Below, one piece after another: positions 24,301 through 39,300 of a stretch of DNA of 64,000 nucleotides (its first letter is position 1; the number at the start of each line of letters is the position of its first letter). The translations under genes and the position numbers were made by a program. The notes below the pieces were generated by a model, which searched no databases, was not told the DNA's origin, and saw only the letters and a list, made by a program, of their open reading frames with translations. The stretch is from assembly GCA_903813345.2 (NCBI GenBank), contig CAIIXF020000007.1, positions 4,903,730 through 4,967,729 on the forward strand. Reading direction: 5' to 3'. The stretch comes from Owenia fusiformis (Eukaryota; Annelida; Polychaeta; Sabellida; Oweniidae).

Positions 24301-27300
24301 TTCTTTTTTGATACATAAACTATTCAAAATTAAAGTTTATTTAAAAGCAATTAATTCAAGGCCCCTAAATAATGCCATTAATGAACTGGCAATGCAGGGT
24401 TAACATAATGAAAATGCTCACTTTTTCTTTAATGGTCATATGAAGGTCGTGAAAATCGCTGTATCTTCTATATACATCGACCACATCCTCAAGACCATCT
24501 CTGTGTGTTTTGGTGACTGTTATAGCATAGACTGCATAAGCTCTACCCTGCTCCTTTACAATACCTGTAACACATCGCATGTTCATCTTTGAATAAATAC
24601 ATTCATTATCTGGGGCCCTTTTTGGAAATATTTTTCCCCCTTTGATAAATAAATTCACTACCGGGGAGTTTTTGGTTATAATATTTTCATGTTTTAATTG
24701 AAACACTCATAAGCAGAGACCTTCCAAGTATTAATATTTTATACTTAATACAGTCATTACCAGGTGCCTATTATGGCAATAATACTTTCACATTTTAATT
24801 AATACACTCATTGAACAAGACATTGAAAAAAAGGGAATACCAAAAGGGCATTGTGATAATAATTCACATAGATACATGATGTTAGTCAGGAAATACATAA
24901 GCACTTATCAGATTCTATTATAATTTAGTACATTATTTTTCTATATCTGACAAAGAATGTTAATATTGGATGCTAATGCTGACCCAGTGAATAAACCCAT
25001 TCACTAAAGCTTCTGGAACCTACAACAGACATGCCCATAGCGAGGAGATTAGGGGTCAGAAGGCTTTCTAAACATGATATCTCTCTAATAAACGCACAGT
25101 ACACCTCCCAAATTTCCCTGTAGAAGATTCTCAAATCACATATTGCTGAGGTACTTGTGCACCATGTTTTAGGACTACTCTCGGAGGGTAGTTTAGAGAG
25201 ACATCTGATGTTTTAATAAGAATGGGATTTTTGGGACACAAATGAGCAAATCAGATCCCATTTTGTCTCAAAACCATGCGATAATAGATGTTTGCCATTA
25301 AAAGAACCAAGCTAGTTACTTTTCAACTAAAAGAATAAGAGATGTTTTTACTACCCAAATGCATGTTAAGTTATAGAACTGGATAGAAATCTAACATTTT
25401 TTACATTTTTACCCTTACACTAATTATCTGACATTTGCTAGAACTCCAACATCCTCCTACATAGAAAATGTTGGAATTCTAACATTTTTTTATTCAATTG
25501 CTTAAATGTCAGGGCCTAGGGCAATGCACATATTAAAAGCATCATATTTATATTGTAATAACACCAATTTCCGATTACAGAAAAACATATTAGGCAACAT
25601 AAATAGGGGGTGAAAGAGTTAATTTATTGGAGGCCATTAACATTTGAAAAATCAATGAGAGAAATAGATAGGACTCAGCATTGCCATTCTCACTCATGGT
25701 CTCCTTTACCCTTTTAAAGAATTTGATTTTGCATCTTCATCTAGACTCTGAATAAGCAAATCTTTTGATCTAGCACCTACTCTGAGAAATAGAATGTAGA
25801 AAAAACAAGGCCAGAAAAAATAAGCGATGAGAAAGTTCCATTTGTAAGCCCAATGTTGTTCTGATACAGTCTTATCACTCATAGTCAATATACATGTACA
25901 TACAGTATGCCGAAATACATAAATTAACATAAATTAACTAATGCAGTCTATTGCACAGGCCCCCTAGATAACATAACATGATAACATGGTTTTGGTTCTA
26001 TGTAATAAGAGCCATTTTGTGGGCCTATGTACTAGACTGAATACATATCATAAACTATAATCAAGCAGCGGTAACATACATGTAGGCAATATAACAATTT
26101 CACATTCCTCCCCAGAACAGATGAAGTATCCCATTTATCTCCTCCTTTCTAAGGTTTAGTGACATGTACTCTCCCCCTTTCGCTTTCCCCGATCAGTTTT
26201 TTGAATTTGAGGAACCCAAAACATGGTGCAACATATCTGATGCTATGAAGTTTTACAAAGCAATCTGCCCCATGCCTTTCTATTTCAACAATTTGAAAGG
26301 GTGTGACTGATGCCAGACTACCTTGGGTTTTATGAAAGGATGAGATGGGGATATAAGAATTAGTACATGATTAATTGATGAGAAAGAATGATAACATGTA
26401 TTCATTTATATTGAGTATAATGCTAGAGACATGTACATATACATACAAACATATGTAAACTGAAACCTACAGGATGGTACAATAGTATGTGGGAACTAAC
26501 ATAAAGCTAAATAATAAACAAAAATCAAGCACTCTTTATATGCATATATCAAATAAACGTTGTACCTTTGCGTATGGACTTTAAATCAACTGTAAAACAT
26601 AAAAATGATGGCCCTTACACACAAACATTTATAAAAACTGATTTTGCAAATACAACATATACTGAAGTAAATCTATAGAAATCATAAACTAGACAGCATA
26701 CCTCAAGTCCCATATCAAAGGGATCATATCGAAGATCCATTCTCATAAAATATTCTTCTGATGTTTTTAAGTGTATGACCACTACCATCTTTCACAATTT
26801 CTTAGGCTACTATTCCACCCCTTAACACCCCTACACCCAAATAACCTAAAAGCCAAATTCTGGCACCCCCATTACTGCCTTGTCTGGAGGGACAGATCCA
26901 ACTTAATTGCCATGTTAAAAGAAATTTGCTATGACTAAAGTTTGAAGTGATTAAGAAAGACTACATTGTTTTCTAATTGCCCAAACCTCCTCTAAAACAT
27001 TGTATTGGTCCTTCTAATATCCCCCTAATCCATCACCCTAAAACCCACCTGTTTGAGATATCTTTGCAGTGACAATTAAATCGCTCCAGCTCTCACAGTT
27101 ATTAGAGAGATCCTCTGTAGAGGCATGGTTGGAACTAGATGGGGAAGACATGGTCTCGTCATCAGGTATTGAGCTCTCATCGTCAGATGGGACGTCCCGT
27201 AACAAATCCAGCTCAGCTAACAGTTTAATGTAACTAGAGCTTTTCTTGAAAGCACCATAGAATTTATTCTCTTGCAACAGGTGGTAAACCTGGAATAGGT

Positions 27301-30300
27301 GAATAACATATCTATGATGAGAGAAGTTTTGTTACTTATTTCAAATCATTTTCATTTTTAATCTTAGATTTCTTAGACTTAGATTTAAAAAAGATATTAA
27401 TATTTGTCAATAAATTCAATTTCAAATAACTTTTAACGTAATCGGTTTATTTTTATCAGCATAGTCCGCATACAATTTACGTTCAATTCAAATAAAATTT
27501 CATGGCAAAAATAATGCAGTGGGCATGCTTTAGACAGAAAAATGGAATGGAAAGATGTTGAATGAACATGGAATACAGTAAACGCAGTAAATGTACAGTA
27601 AATGCCCATTAAAATTTTAGCGAGTAAAGTAAAAAAGAAATAGGGGAGATCAGAGAGGACAAGAAAGTACTTGATGTAGGAGTAAATAATTCCAAACCTG
27701 TGCCTGTATAGGGTCAAATATTTCTTCAGTTATATTCTCTTTTTGTATGGCTTGTAAAGTCCTCTTTAATGAACTCTCCTCAACCCGAACCCGCGGTGAA
27801 GCCTACATATAAAAGAAGACACACAGTGATCAACATTGCACTTTTTATTGAAAATTCAAATTGATCATCATGCCCAAAACCCATCCAGATCTTGGTATTT
27901 ATCTACTCTTGCAACTGTAAAAATATCATATTGAACAGGTTTTTGGAGAATTCTGATGACAAGATTTATGTGGGAAACACCCAACCACCAATACAGTTAC
28001 ACGTCCATCAGGGCAAGACGACGACGACAATATAGTACTCTGAAAAAGTCTGATAAAAATAGTGTGCTTAAAAAGAAATATGTTAAGTGTCCATTAGTGT
28101 TGTCGCGATGTGCCATAATCGTACATCGATGCATCGGCAATTTTCAGTAGTAAACATCGATGCACATCGCGATGTACATCGAGAAAAAGTTCGAGAAAAG
28201 TGCACTGAAATACCGAACGCTAATGCACTAAAATACCGAACAGAACAAATTAATAAGAGTAGGCTGGGACATCCGGGAACTTCTAGTAACGGTGAAATGA
28301 AAGTAGAGTAAATTTTTTCATTAATGGTTCATTTCGACTAGCTAAAACAGTTTTAAAGCGAAAGAATATCAGAAAACATTGGGAAATGAAATAAGACATG
28401 AAAAAAGGGAAGCAATTTGCGTCAAAATAAGATAAGAAAGTGCGATTTTTAGCAAATTAAATTTTTTAAAAAACATCGATGTTTTGTTTCAGACATCGAT
28501 GCATCGCCAAAACCAGCTTTGGCGATGTATATTGCGATGTATCGATTAATCGCGACAACACTAGTGTCCATACAATATAGGTATCTCCCAAAAGATCCAG
28601 AGTTATAAATTGGTGAAGTTATTCAAAAAAAGTTATTCCAAGTGCAAAAATGGGCAAAGAATGATATGAGCTATAAAAATTTGTTTGATCGATTGCTAGA
28701 TCTGACACTCCTTTCAATCTTCTGAATGTATCATATCGTTGATGAATTATGCAACGTTGCAATTAATGTATATCTTTATATACTACTCGTATATTGTGAT
28801 ATGCTTAGCTCAATATGGTTGATAAGATTATTTTATACAGACTTATATGTCAAGTAATGACATTTAAAAGTCAACAAAAGGTAAAGCATGTATTTCATAA
28901 ATGTAATAGACTACATAATTCTATCTAGAAATAAGCATTTTACTTTTCAAGTAGACACAATTATAATAGATATAATTCTTAACTACATGTACTGACCTTT
29001 TCTGATAAATATTGTTCATAAATACTATAGGCGGCAGCACTAATCATCTCTAGATCGGGGCCGGGACTGGAAGAGTCCGCCAATTTTTGCAGTTGCGCTG
29101 CATTAATCTGCTGTTCTGCAGACACTCTGAATCCCTGAGAGAAGAAATACTAAATGGATGCTTCATCTTAAATGGTGAAAATTAAAATTCAAGCAAATCA
29201 AAAACATTTGAGTGTTGGAATTCGCTTGTAGTTTGTCCGTGCAATATTTCATGATGATTCAATAAGGGGAAAGGGTTTATAACAAGTTTTAAAGTCTGTG
29301 ACTAATTAGTGTTGGGGTACTAATGTATAATAATTTGGGGAAATAGTAATCAGCAAAAAAATAAACTTGTACAGAAATGTCTGGAGATCTGGTACAAGTT
29401 TTTAAAATATTTTTTGATCATATTTGTTTCAGCTAAATGTTTCAACTCTTAATGTTACCATTAGGCCTCTTATGAATGATTTTTCTACTGATAGAGCTTC
29501 TCCCAGAATATAGATTTCAGTGTATATACGTGTGCTGACTAAAATGAGCAAAACATATTGAAGATATGAAAAGGAACTTACCTCAACATTTAAATAGAAA
29601 AATAAATAATTCTGGAAACCTAGGCCTGTCATGAATTCTGAAAACACAAATTAATGATCATTTTGCCGAGGCTTTATCTAGAAGAACAGTTTAACATAAT
29701 GCTTTGAAAGATTAGTGATGAGGATCAATGTAAAAATAATCTACTCCCGAGGTGATGCATTTAAAAAATAGAACAATAAAGAAAATTAAAACAAGGCATT
29801 AACATGTAAAATGTCACCACCTGCCATTTGTTACCACCAAACACCATCCACAAAAAAGTAAAGTTGGAGACTTTAACAATATGTCACCACCTGCCATTAG
29901 TTACAGATGCCAAACTCCAAATGCCAACCACCAAACACCATCCACAAAAAGTAAGAGGACTATAACAATATGTCACCACTTCTGGTGGTAACATAAAATT
30001 ATAAAATAACTAATAGCAACTCTTCAGAGTGAGTAACCTCTAAAGATACTGTTATATTACAAATTGAACAAATTGACTTCTGGTGAACTAATAGAGGGAA
30101 TAATTCCCAAAATAATAATATCCCAAAGAGATTTTTAGGGTACCGTATTATCTCTAATAGGCGCACATGCTCCAATAAGCGCACACCTGACTTTTTCATG
30201 AAAGATTCTGTCAACTTGAGTAACAAAAATCACGAAAAAAAATAAAAAATTCGAAAAATATCATTGGACTATAATAGGGTTTGACTCAAACTCATAGTTG

Positions 30301-33300
30301 TCAACAAATCCCACACAATTCTACAGTTAACTTATATCTTACTATTGGACTGGGTTGGGTTATATTCCTGATGGCTTTGACATGTAATGAAGCAGTATTA
30401 AGCTTAGATTCAAATTCATATGAATTACAATTAAACAATCAACTTAAACATAATTTCCTTTCTGTATTAACTATGAAACAAATTACAATTTAGTAATGTC
30501 ATTGTTACAGTTAATCTTTGTTGTCATACAATGTTGTCAAAAAAGTTGACAACAAATGTTCAAGGACCATCCATGTGAAATATGATGCTAAAAAAATAAA
30601 AATAGTATTATTAATATGAGAGCAAGATCTCCAGACTGTTTGGACAACACTCGTATTCACAAACAATTCCCTTTCCTGACTCAGCAGTGACATATTCCTC
30701 TCATATATTACTTTAGCATTAATTTGTTAATAGAATTTATTTCAACTTAGTTCTAACCTTTTCTCCGAATGATTCACATTCCACTAGCACGCTTAGTTCT
30801 TTAAGTGCAAGCATGGGCGGGCATTAGTACATTGTATTTGCAAAGCCAACTTGATACAAGTGGATGTGTATTGTACTCATATTAGATATAACTGCGAAAA
30901 TGAGCACAGTATAGAAGCTTCTACAATTTTAATGAAACGTGTTTAATTAGTGATTCTTCTGTGAAAAGGAATGCTGTAGAAAATAAAATCTGACTGTGCT
31001 GATGGAAAGGACAATATGGACAACTACATAGCACATGGAATCATAAAAACTTTAAACTCTACATTGGATTCAAATGAAATTTCAATATTTGTACAGCCAT
31101 TTCTGTTTTACGAAAAATACATAGCGAATGGTTTTTCAGTACTTGGAATCTACGGAAATGTAGTGAGTATCTACATATTTTGGAGTAATAGAAAAGATCA
31201 ACATCCTTGTAATCTGTTTCTATTGGCCCTTGCATTTGCTGATATCGGTGTGATCGTTTGGAAGAGTTTGCTCGGGGGCTACCTTGGCGATCAAGTATTG
31301 AAATGGTTGACATTGTCAGATGGGTCCTGTCAAACTATCAAATACATGTGGACAGTGAGCACATTCATTTCATCCTGGTTAATCGTTGCTTACTCCGTGG
31401 AACGGTTCATAGCGATCACCAAGCCAGATTGGTTCAGGACAGTCACGTCAAGACACGCTAAGATAATGATAGGATGTATTGTGTGTTTTCCATTCATACT
31501 TTTCATACCACATTTCCTGGTTTATCAAGTTATCACCATAGAACCAAACAACAAACAATGCCAATTTGACCCAGGGGCTTCCAGACTAGGGGCATATTCA
31601 TTTGTTTCAAATATTGCATTGATCTTCACTCTTCCATGCTTGATCTTACTTGCAGTTAACATCTTCATAATCTGGCGATTAAGACGAAGAAAAATTAGGC
31701 GACAAGATACCTTCATTAAATCCCATTCTGCAGCACATTCTAAACGGGTGATCAAAAATGAAAACAGAAATAGAAAGATCACTCTAAACCTATTGATTAT
31801 ATCAGGCTTCCACTTAATCCTGTTGCTCCCATTCATCACTTTGTGGGCATTGCATTGCTTCAAATTCTGTGGCTTGAATGGACATGAAAATAAGCTACAA
31901 ATGATAACTTCAACAGTTGGTTCTGACATATGGGCTCTTGGAAAACTCTTCTCAAGTATGACTTCATTGAACAATTGTTTAAACTTCATCTGCTATGGCA
32001 TGAACTTGGACTTCTACCGAAAGAAATTTCTAAAAATTTCAACATGTGGGTTGTTTTCAAGCAGTTGGACCAGGAAACCTGCGACTAATCCGAACGCTAT
32101 TACAGAAGGCTCTGGCAGTGTTGACAATATTTTGGCCCTACCTTTAGGACAAAATAATCTTGTGAATGATATAGAAATGATAAACTCTTGTATCACATCA
32201 AATATTTAGTCTTGGATATAAAGTATGATGTCCAAGATGCCAAAGCACAATGCAGCAGTACCTTCTCAACAACTTATCAGTACATAGTTTGTATCTTGGA
32301 AAGAATTCTTGAGCTACAAATATATCAGACTTACAGCCTATTGTACATGTAGACACCATTTGAGACAAATTATCAGAACATTTTACAACACTGGCAGTGG
32401 CAACATACCACATCACTAAGTGTAAATTCTTTTTTCATAAAACCTGTACATATACAGTATAGTAAAACCGGTGTATATTGAACATTTTTTGCCAAGAAAA
32501 AATGTTCAGAATTTGTAGGTGTTCACTAGAGAGAGGGTAATTTATACAAAGTCAATAGAGAATGTGTGGAATAAGGGTGTCTTAATGTTTTTGTTGTGTC
32601 TTAATTTAATGTTGTCAAGCTTAATTCAAAATTAATTTAAAATGTTCCTTAATATAATTTTCAAGTTAATGTAATATATTGGGCACACTATGCACTGAGA
32701 AAACATGTGTTAATAATAGGGAGTTTTTAATATAAATTTTCAGCCAAACTTATACTGCAACTTGAACTTTTAAATGATTCAAACACCATGGGGAGGTTTC
32801 TCAAAGAAACCAGGAAAGTTAGAAAATCTTTTTCTTAATCGTTGTTTTATATCTAAATAATAATAGATGCTTAGGATTTTTCGCAAAATGAGAAATATAT
32901 CCTGTATATGTAACTTTTCTGACATATTGTATCAGAACATGATTACATTATGCAGATGAGATTATAATTTGGGACAATGTTTATTGGTTCAACCAGAAGT
33001 CAATTTGCTATACCTTTAGAATTCTGCTTACGAACTTATGACTTTAACTCACTTTGAGTTATGTCACGGGTTGATGGAGTTAATGTTATATGTACAAGTT
33101 ACTTATTAATATATATCAGTACTAACCTATAAAGTAGGACAGGGCTACATTGTTATTCAATATCACATCAAAGGGTAAGGAGTAGAGCTTCTGACCTGGG
33201 GTTAATAGTTTTTGTACATCTAGGCCCTGAAAATATAGGGTACAATATGGTAGAGTACATAAGGGTTATGTACTGGGAGGTTTTGGATAGAGGGTTTATC

Positions 33301-36300
33301 CCAAGGGAAAATGAATACATCTCTTGAGGGACCCCAGAGACACATATTTCCTGAAAACCATTTATCCAAAACATAACAGATGAATTCCATACCTATTGGG
33401 GTTCTATATATATTCTGTATATTCTACTTTATTAGTTCCAAGAAAAGACGATGAAAGAGTACATAGTAAGATACAATATGGTAAAACACAATGTGGTAGA
33501 ATACAATATGGTAGAGTACAATATGGTAGAATATAATATGGTAGAGTACAATATGGTAGAATACAATATGGTAAAGTACAATATACAGTAGTAGAATACA
33601 ATATAGTATACATCTGCTCCAAATCACATATTATGCTTCTGCATTAATTAAAGTAAAATCAGTAGACACAGAATAGACTAATTTGGTTTTAAAAGCAGAT
33701 ATCCTTGTAATTGATTCAAAATGATAAGTGTAAACAAACCCTAATATGCATGACTATCTACATATAATGTTAATAGATTCATTCCCTGAAAAAGTAAAAC
33801 AGTTTTGTTCTTGTTTGTACCCAAATTCTTGGAGCTACTCTTAAATATTGCATCAAATTATTGTGAGGCATAAATTAATGCATACAAAGTCATTAATCAA
33901 TGCATACAAAGTTTTCTGTTTATAAAATACAAAACTGTCAATAGAATTTCAAAATTAAACTTCAATAAGATACCTTTAGATAACAGCGAAATAAACTTAT
34001 TATTTAAGATATTATTTTGATTGAATAATATTGTGCAAAGTGCAAACCTAAATATCCAAATGTGTTTGCCATGCATTATAATCAGAATATGAAATATAAA
34101 GCATCAATACTTATAGATGATTCTACAAGCCTAACTAAAATGTGTGGACAAGATGCAATATTTACAGTAGATTTAGAAAGTAACAGGTCTCCAAGACTGA
34201 TCTTCCACAACTCCGGACATCAATTCCAGCCTCGCTAACAACATTCCTTGCACCTAAACCACAGTTCTTATATGGTGAATATCAATTCTTTAGTCGCGAA
34301 CTACTATTTCCTCTCTCTTGAGCTTATTTCTCCACTCGCGCACTTAGTTCCAACATCATGAACAATTTGTACATAGAATCCCAAGTACCCAAATGTACCA
34401 TGTACACATTTTTTATGATGTGGGAACTCAGTGCGCGAGACGAGAAATAAGTTTGGGAAAGAGAAAATGGTGGTTTGAGACTCAAGAATCAGTATTTCCG
34501 ATGTGAGAAGCATGGTTCAGGTGCGAGGAATGTGGTTAGTTAAGTTGGAAGTGATGTCCATGGTTGTGGAGGTCTAGGAGGCCTGAAATAAGATTTTCAA
34601 AGAAAATGATGCAAAATCAAACATTTGTGACATATGCAAGCAGAAAAACAAGCTTCAAGCCTAATTTTGTTTAAACCTAAAATTAAAATAAAATTTGCAT
34701 GCAAATATACATGCAGTGCAAACCTATAAAGGCAACAAGCTTTCATCATTGCATTAAATTAATTTGCTGCCCCTCAGATTACCCATATTCTATCTGTTTT
34801 TTCAAATAATGCTCATTGTAGTCCCTCACTCACTATTAGTGATTCTAATACAGGAATCAATGATAATACTAGGAATCCCACAATACAATTTTTCGATATG
34901 TATCTCGATATTATGAAAATGATGCAATACAAACAAGTCCATACATAGGTATTTTTTGATTTTCATTTTCATTTGAGTAACATATCTCACACAGACACCA
35001 TAGGGCATATACGTGTGGTAGGATAATGTATCTTGAAATCTCAAGGTAGAAACAACTCCCCGTATTAATCTGAGAATCTGGCTAGGACCACAGACAGTTC
35101 AAGCCACCACATGCCTTTTATCGAGTTAGTATCACTCTAGTAATCAATTCTCTGGTGCACTGCCCTTATAAAAAATTCAACCTTGAAAGTCCGAATTTAA
35201 ACCGTTTCCATCAATCATTGAAAGATCAAAGGAAAAACCATTGTACGGTGATAAGCAATCATTGTGCAACCATTGCGTTCAACCAAACAAAGTCAACTCT
35301 TTTTCAATGACTGCGCAACCATTTCTATACAATCATTGTAATCTGCAACCATTGTAAACTGCAACCATTTCACATTGAAATGTAAATGGTTGCAATACGT
35401 TTTGTTCAATGATTACATAGTTCAAGCCCTGCAACCAATTGGTATCGTTCCAAAAAAGTAATCATTTTACTTGAATTAAAATTATCTTTAAGTAAGGATT
35501 TGAATCTACCTCTCTTCAACAACAGTATATTAGGATATTTTTTCTGCAAGCAAACATGCATGTTTATTATAGTAAATTACTAAATTCATGTTCATATGTT
35601 TCTTTCTCCAGTACGGATTTAGGAATGCGATACCAGACTAGTTTTCCACTCAATGGCATATGATAATTTATGTTCTCTGTCATTTACATTATTTACACAA
35701 TTAAAAGTACCATATCTAGTGTTTATTTCCCATTATCTGATATTGCCAAAATAATGTATCTTTGATGTTAATTATGAAAAGAATTGAGCAAAATTCCAAT
35801 TTGGTTAAGAAATTGACCAAGGAAAATCTTAAGATTTCCTTTAAACTTAACAAAATCACAAGATGAGACACCATTGTTTTTGTTCATGATTAGACTGATA
35901 TACAAGTATGATCAAAAGAAGCAGGATATGATGTACAAAATAATACAAACATGTAATCACAAGTTGATTGCTTTATTTAGTGAAAATGTTTTTATAGTAA
36001 TAATGCATTCAGGCACCAAAGACTTAATTTTTACAGTTTCAATGGAAAACATCTGAATTAATAATTTCAGTAAAATTTACAATGAACAGGCCAGTAGTCA
36101 GCCTCCCCCCAGCAAAATGGGTCTTCAAATGTATCCATGTGTAGTTAACACCAAATATCAAGAGTATGACTCACTAACATTTAAAAAATACAAACAAGAG
36201 GACTATTTAGATATTGACTGTATATTATGTGTGAAACACATTATTCACAACAGATTTAATAACCATGTTCTTTCTTGGCAAATATTTTTTATAACAATGC

Positions 36301-39300
36301 TCAACACAACAATACCTACTACATATTCATATTCTCATGGGTTTAAGAAAATCAAAATGCTTGAACAGCCAATTAAAACGGTTGAACAGCTAATTAAAAC
36401 AGTTGAACAGCTAATTAAAACGGTTGAACGGCTAATTAAAATGCTTGACCAGAAAAAGGGTTCATAGTCCTAGTTTCTGTTATCTATTTTCATCATGTGT
36501 TATACTATATATTTATTTTAATTATCTATTTCATGCAGAGGGAGGGGGGAGTTAAAATTTAAAAAGTGTTTTCAGATTTTTGAGGGTTTATTTCTTTATT
36601 TAATTACTTCAATAAGTGCTTAGAAATCTCAAATAGCAAGTATATGAAACTGCAAATAATATTTTCAGAATTTTTTTCAGAATATTTTCAGTTTGTTTTA
36701 CCATAGGCATTCAATAGATTGAACGTCCATAGTTTTACTTTATTCACTAGGGCAGAGCATTTGTACTGAAAAGTGTTTTCAGTTTAAATAATATGTGTTG
36801 ATGATTAAAAAATAACCAAAAACAGGGCTTATTTTTCAAAACTCTAAACTTGGAAAAATCTGGAGGAAAATATGGGAGATTTTCTTTGGCAAATTATTTA
36901 TCAAGTTCTGTGTATGGAATAATTTAAATTACATAGGATGCTTCCTTTATAGCAGACTCTAATCAAACTGACATAATAAGGTTTGTTTTGCCTTGCTGAA
37001 TTATTTTTGTTTTGTTTATGGATTAATGGATTAATAAAGTTTCTTTAGACACATCCTTCAAAGCAGACTCTAATCAAAATAGATAGACGGAGTCTAACTG
37101 TAATCAGAGTTTTTTAAGTTATGCTTATCGTCTTAATTATTTAAAACACATCCTGTAATGTCTGATTGCATTTTCTCTATCAAATCAAAAATATCAAATC
37201 AAAACAGATTATTTTCCCATTGAAGGATTTCTTCCTTCCAGACACATCTTCCTTCCTTTATAATTGCGATGATTGCAAGGTGAAGTGTAAAATCCAAGAC
37301 TTGACCCAATCAAAATTTTTTCAAATGATTTTGCAATAACTTAAAAAGTAGTGAAGTGATTTTGTAAAAATGATAGTCATGACAGCGAGGGGGATTTGCT
37401 ATGCCTAAGCATTAATTGCTGTTATCTAGATAATATACATGTGAGTTAGACAATCACCATCCTTCAAAGTTAGATGAAAATTGGTTCAATATATTTTCAT
37501 TCACAAGACAAGTTTACTTAACTATTTCAATACTTTAAACATCTTTTTGATCAAACCATTTAAATTCTGACCTGTACAGTATGCATGAAATACACACATT
37601 TGAAATATATTCTTTAAAGAGCAAAATAATTATTTTATGTTGTATTGAGATAAAATTGCCATAGTTTTAAAGGGTTGCATTCGATTGAAACAGTTGCAAG
37701 AAATGCACCCAAAATTGTCAAGCGTTTACAATGGTTACATATGATTGAAACATTTCAATGAGTTTACAACCAAAATTGTAATGGTTGCATCGTAACGGTT
37801 GGCATGGTTGCATAAATGATCGGATCAATGATTGTACAATGATTGTGCAATGGTTTAAATTCGGACTTTCAAGGTTGAATTTTTTATAAGGGTAGTTAGC
37901 ATGATATCCTCCATATTACGAATATTAGCAAGAATATATTCTAATTGATAGGATTTAAATTTTACAGAGGGTTCACTATTCATTAATAAATATTTGATAG
38001 TCAGGTTTGGTAAATGTTTGCTAAATATATGGCAAATTGGAAAGATACTTTAAAATCTTTATTATAAAATAACAAAATGCAGAGGGAATATTGCTTTTAT
38101 TACATATTCAGATAATTCATGCTATATTATTTGGTTGGAAATGCACATAGGTCATCTAAAATCACAAATGTTCGCAAAATTAATGAAATTCTAAAATAAA
38201 CTGCTTTTTGCAAAAAAACGTTACAAGGCATGTCATATTTATTGTCAAAAGATTTTACTTTTATTTTAATTGAGTTTTGCTGTGTCAATTTTGGGTTATA
38301 TATCTCCTCTACTAAGATTTGGAAGTGATTTCTAATGATTATTTTGGTGTATCGAGCAACCGTGGGATCCCTAGTTTTATACCCATGCAGATTAGTAAAT
38401 GTGCAATTGTGCTTTTTATGCCCATTTCTTGCTTTCTCTATGATTTCTCTCTCTAATTTGAATGGATGACTCATTTTCTGTCATTTCCATACAATTGAGT
38501 GAAGACTTCATGCCTCGTATGCACTTTTTTCCTTGTTATTTCCCTCTTTGCCCCTATTTAGGATTTCAAATCATTAACCCCATGACAATTTTGGCAGGCA
38601 TGGTGATTTTTGTGCCACTTTAATGGACTCACACTCTGATTGCTATTTAGGTAAGCCACCAAATCTTCTCGCGATGAAACTTTTGACATCGCCAGATAAC
38701 TCGTTGAGCGCATTCTCTTGAGCCTATAGTTCAACTAAAGGTGCAACAGAATTAAATATCATGCAAAATATGTATTGATGTTAAAAATTAGTATATTAAT
38801 ATCCATTAGTGATTAACTACTGACATTCATTTATCTTCCAAAATATATATAAAACAAATAAACTAATTATGTACAAATAATATGTAAACAATATTGTGCA
38901 AAAATAATTATAGAAGCAACATTCATGTATGTATGCACATAGCTGATGAGCTTATAGAGATCATAATGCATTTTTTCTGTATCATAAGAATGATGTAAAT
39001 ATGGCATACATTTCTTAAATTTAGAGCATCTAAAGTATTTCATGGAATGCTTGCAAATAATCTCTAAATTGAATAAGTGCCAAGAAAAAATCTAATGGAC
39101 ATTATGCAAGGGTCGATCCAGATATTCTGATAAAAATGCTCTTATTTATTTATTTTTGGGAGATGCATGATATTAGCACATAATGTAAAACTTATTTGGA
39201 CATAAGTCATAACAATCAAAATTGTAGTTTAATATTCAAGCATTTAACAATATTTAACAACATGAAGTTAATACATATACAATATCGAATGAACACAGTA

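Larger units (their letters stand above)
35163..37892. mobile_element. 2.7-kb DNA-transposon-like element with perfect 41-bp inverted ends
   Basis: The left end (35163-35203) starts CCCTTATAAAAAATTCAACC. The right end (37852-37892) is its exact inverse over all 41 positions. Just inside each end are many copies of GCAACCATTG / CAATGGTTGC in both orientations, as in the subterminal repeats where transposases bind. I find no transposase frame, so it is non-autonomous. No clear target duplication is visible. A second repeat (36745-37110) and a 21-bp tandem repeat lie inside. It lies in SNX13 intron 8. Confidence 0.85.

Noticed and set aside
33404-33627. Reverse-strand ORFs rich in YHIV and LPYC repeats
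   Set aside because: They are translations of a 15-bp minisatellite with period divisible by 3.
36117-36467. 116-residue + ORF with EQLIKTV repeats
   Set aside because: It depends on a 21-bp tandem repeat inside a transposon-like element, with no splice or family support.
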